Positions 6,701 through 7,239 of a DNA stretch of 7,239 nucleotides are shown here, piece by piece; positions within the stretch are counted from its first letter, which is position 1; the number at the start of each line of letters is the position of its first letter. The stretch covers positions 1 through 7,239 of the forward strand of contig JAEWLD010000215.1 of NCBI GenBank assembly GCA_023393485.1. The letters are read 5' to 3'. The DNA is from Bacteroidota bacterium (GTDB taxonomy: Bacteria > Bacteroidota > Bacteroidia > Flavobacteriales > Flavobacteriaceae). The translations under genes and the position numbers were made by a program. The notes beneath the pieces are model-generated. The model was not told the DNA's origin. It saw nothing but the letters and a program-made list of their open reading frames with translations, and searched no databases.

Positions 6701-7239
6701 ATGAAAAAATACAGAATCGGGCAAATTGTCCCATCGTCAAACGTCACCATGGAAACCGAGATTCCGGCGATTTTCCGCGCGCGTGAAACCATTTTGCCCG
6801 AGCGGTTTACGTTTCATTCCAGCCGGATGCGGATGAAAAAAGTGACCAAGGAAGAACTTGAAGCGATGGACGCGATGAGCCTCAAATGCGCGACGGAACT
6901 CTCTGATGCGCACGTCGATGTCATGGGGTATGCCTGTCTGGTGGCGATCATGAGCATGGGCCGCGGCTATCACTGCGTCTCTGAGGTCAATCTCCATCAG
7001 GAGACGATCGCCAACGGTTTTCCGACGCCGATTGTTACCAGCGCCGGCGCACTGATTAACGGTCTCAAGGTTTTGGGCGCAAAGAAAATATCGATCATCA
7101 CGCCGTATATGCGGCCGCTGACTGATTTGGTTGTCGATTATATCGAGCATCAGGGTTTTGAAGTGATTGATTCGATTGCGCTTAAAATTCCCGACAATCT
7201 CGAAGTGGCCGCGCAGAACCCAATGAATTTGCTTGAAAT
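6701..7239 (+). CDS. Maleate isomerase (3' end missing)
   Basis: The frame runs open to the window edge; 179 residues are visible of an expected total near 250. It belongs to the Asp/Glu racemase-like maleate cis-trans isomerase family, which converts maleate to fumarate without a cofactor through two cysteines. YRIGQIVPSSNVTMETEIPA, PERFTFHSSRMRMK and GYACLVAIMSMG closely resemble Pseudomonas NicE of nicotinate degradation. Active-site residues N14, C79, Y136 and N166 correspond to Asn14, Cys76, Tyr133 and Asn163 of the Nocardia farcinica enzyme. The second catalytic cysteine, expected near residue 197, falls beyond the window. The start is ATG 6701, with a Shine-Dalgarno-like AGAGG at 6686-6690. 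Nicotinate genes are absent here; a gentisate-type dioxygenase and an FAH hydrolase lie upstream, so it probably disposes of maleate from ring cleavage. Arylmalonate decarboxylase, a relative, is much less likely. Confidence 0.92.
   Translation, partial: MKKYRIGQIVPSSNVTMETEIPAIFRARETILPERFTFHSSRMRMKKVTKEELEAMDAMSLKCATELSDAHVDVMGYACLVAIMSMGRGYHCVSEVNLHQETIANGFPTPIVTSAGALINGLKVLGAKKISIITPYMRPLTDLVVDYIEHQGFEVIDSIALKIPDNLEVAAQNPMNLLE

Noticed and set aside
6068..6792. Overlapping minus-strand open frames across the FAH gene, the gap and the isomerase start
   Set aside because: They overlap each other and two clear + strand genes, lack familiar motifs, and are rich in Cys, Arg and Ser as expected of antisense frames.
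6701..7239. Nicotinate degradation operon based on similarity to NicE
   Set aside because: No 2,5-dihydroxypyridine dioxygenase, deformylase or maleamate amidase is seen in the window; a bicupin dioxygenase and FAH hydrolase fit gentisate-type cleavage better. Genes beyond the right edge could change this.

Overview
The window looks like a piece of a Bacteroidota chromosome, probably a flavobacterium. The main evidence is the first gene: it ends in a type IX secretion system (T9SS) type A C-terminal sorting domain, which is essentially confined to that phylum. Weak or absent Shine-Dalgarno sequences before most starts, and one exact TAnnTTTG promoter-like octamer, agree with this. All seven recognisable genes lie on the + strand. 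The first is cut by the left edge and the last by the right edge.

Layout. 1-1239: 3' part of a secreted repeat protein with about six 57-58 residue repeats and a T9SS tail. 1242-2825: a membrane-anchored FMN/Fe-S protein of the glutamate synthase (GltB/GltS) central-domain family, without a glutaminase domain. 2827-3249: a hotdog-fold acyl-CoA thioesterase of the 4-hydroxybenzoyl-CoA thioesterase type. 3279-4259: a nitrilase-branch carbon-nitrogen hydrolase. 4371-5489: a bicupin ring-cleavage dioxygenase of the gentisate 1,2-dioxygenase family. 5550-6476: a fumarylacetoacetate hydrolase (FAH) family C-C hydrolase. 6477-6700: a gap with no convincing gene, holding a GC-rich hairpin that resembles a dispersed repeat. 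6701-end: maleate isomerase, truncated on its C-terminal side.

The last three genes suggest a pathway. Gentisate (or a close relative) would be opened to maleylpyruvate, split hydrolytically to maleate plus pyruvate, and the maleate isomerised to fumarate for the TCA cycle. This route needs no maleylpyruvate isomerase. The thioesterase and nitrilase just upstream could release a free aromatic acid from a CoA ester or a nitrile, but that part is inferred from position alone. The glutamate-synthase-like protein and the secreted repeat protein are probably not part of the pathway.

No tRNA, rRNA, CRISPR array, insertion sequence or phage gene was recognised. The most useful observations are the gentisate-maleate-fumarate arrangement, the two intact metal-binding cupins in the dioxygenase, the inverted repeat before the FAH gene, and the repeat-like element before the isomerase gene.
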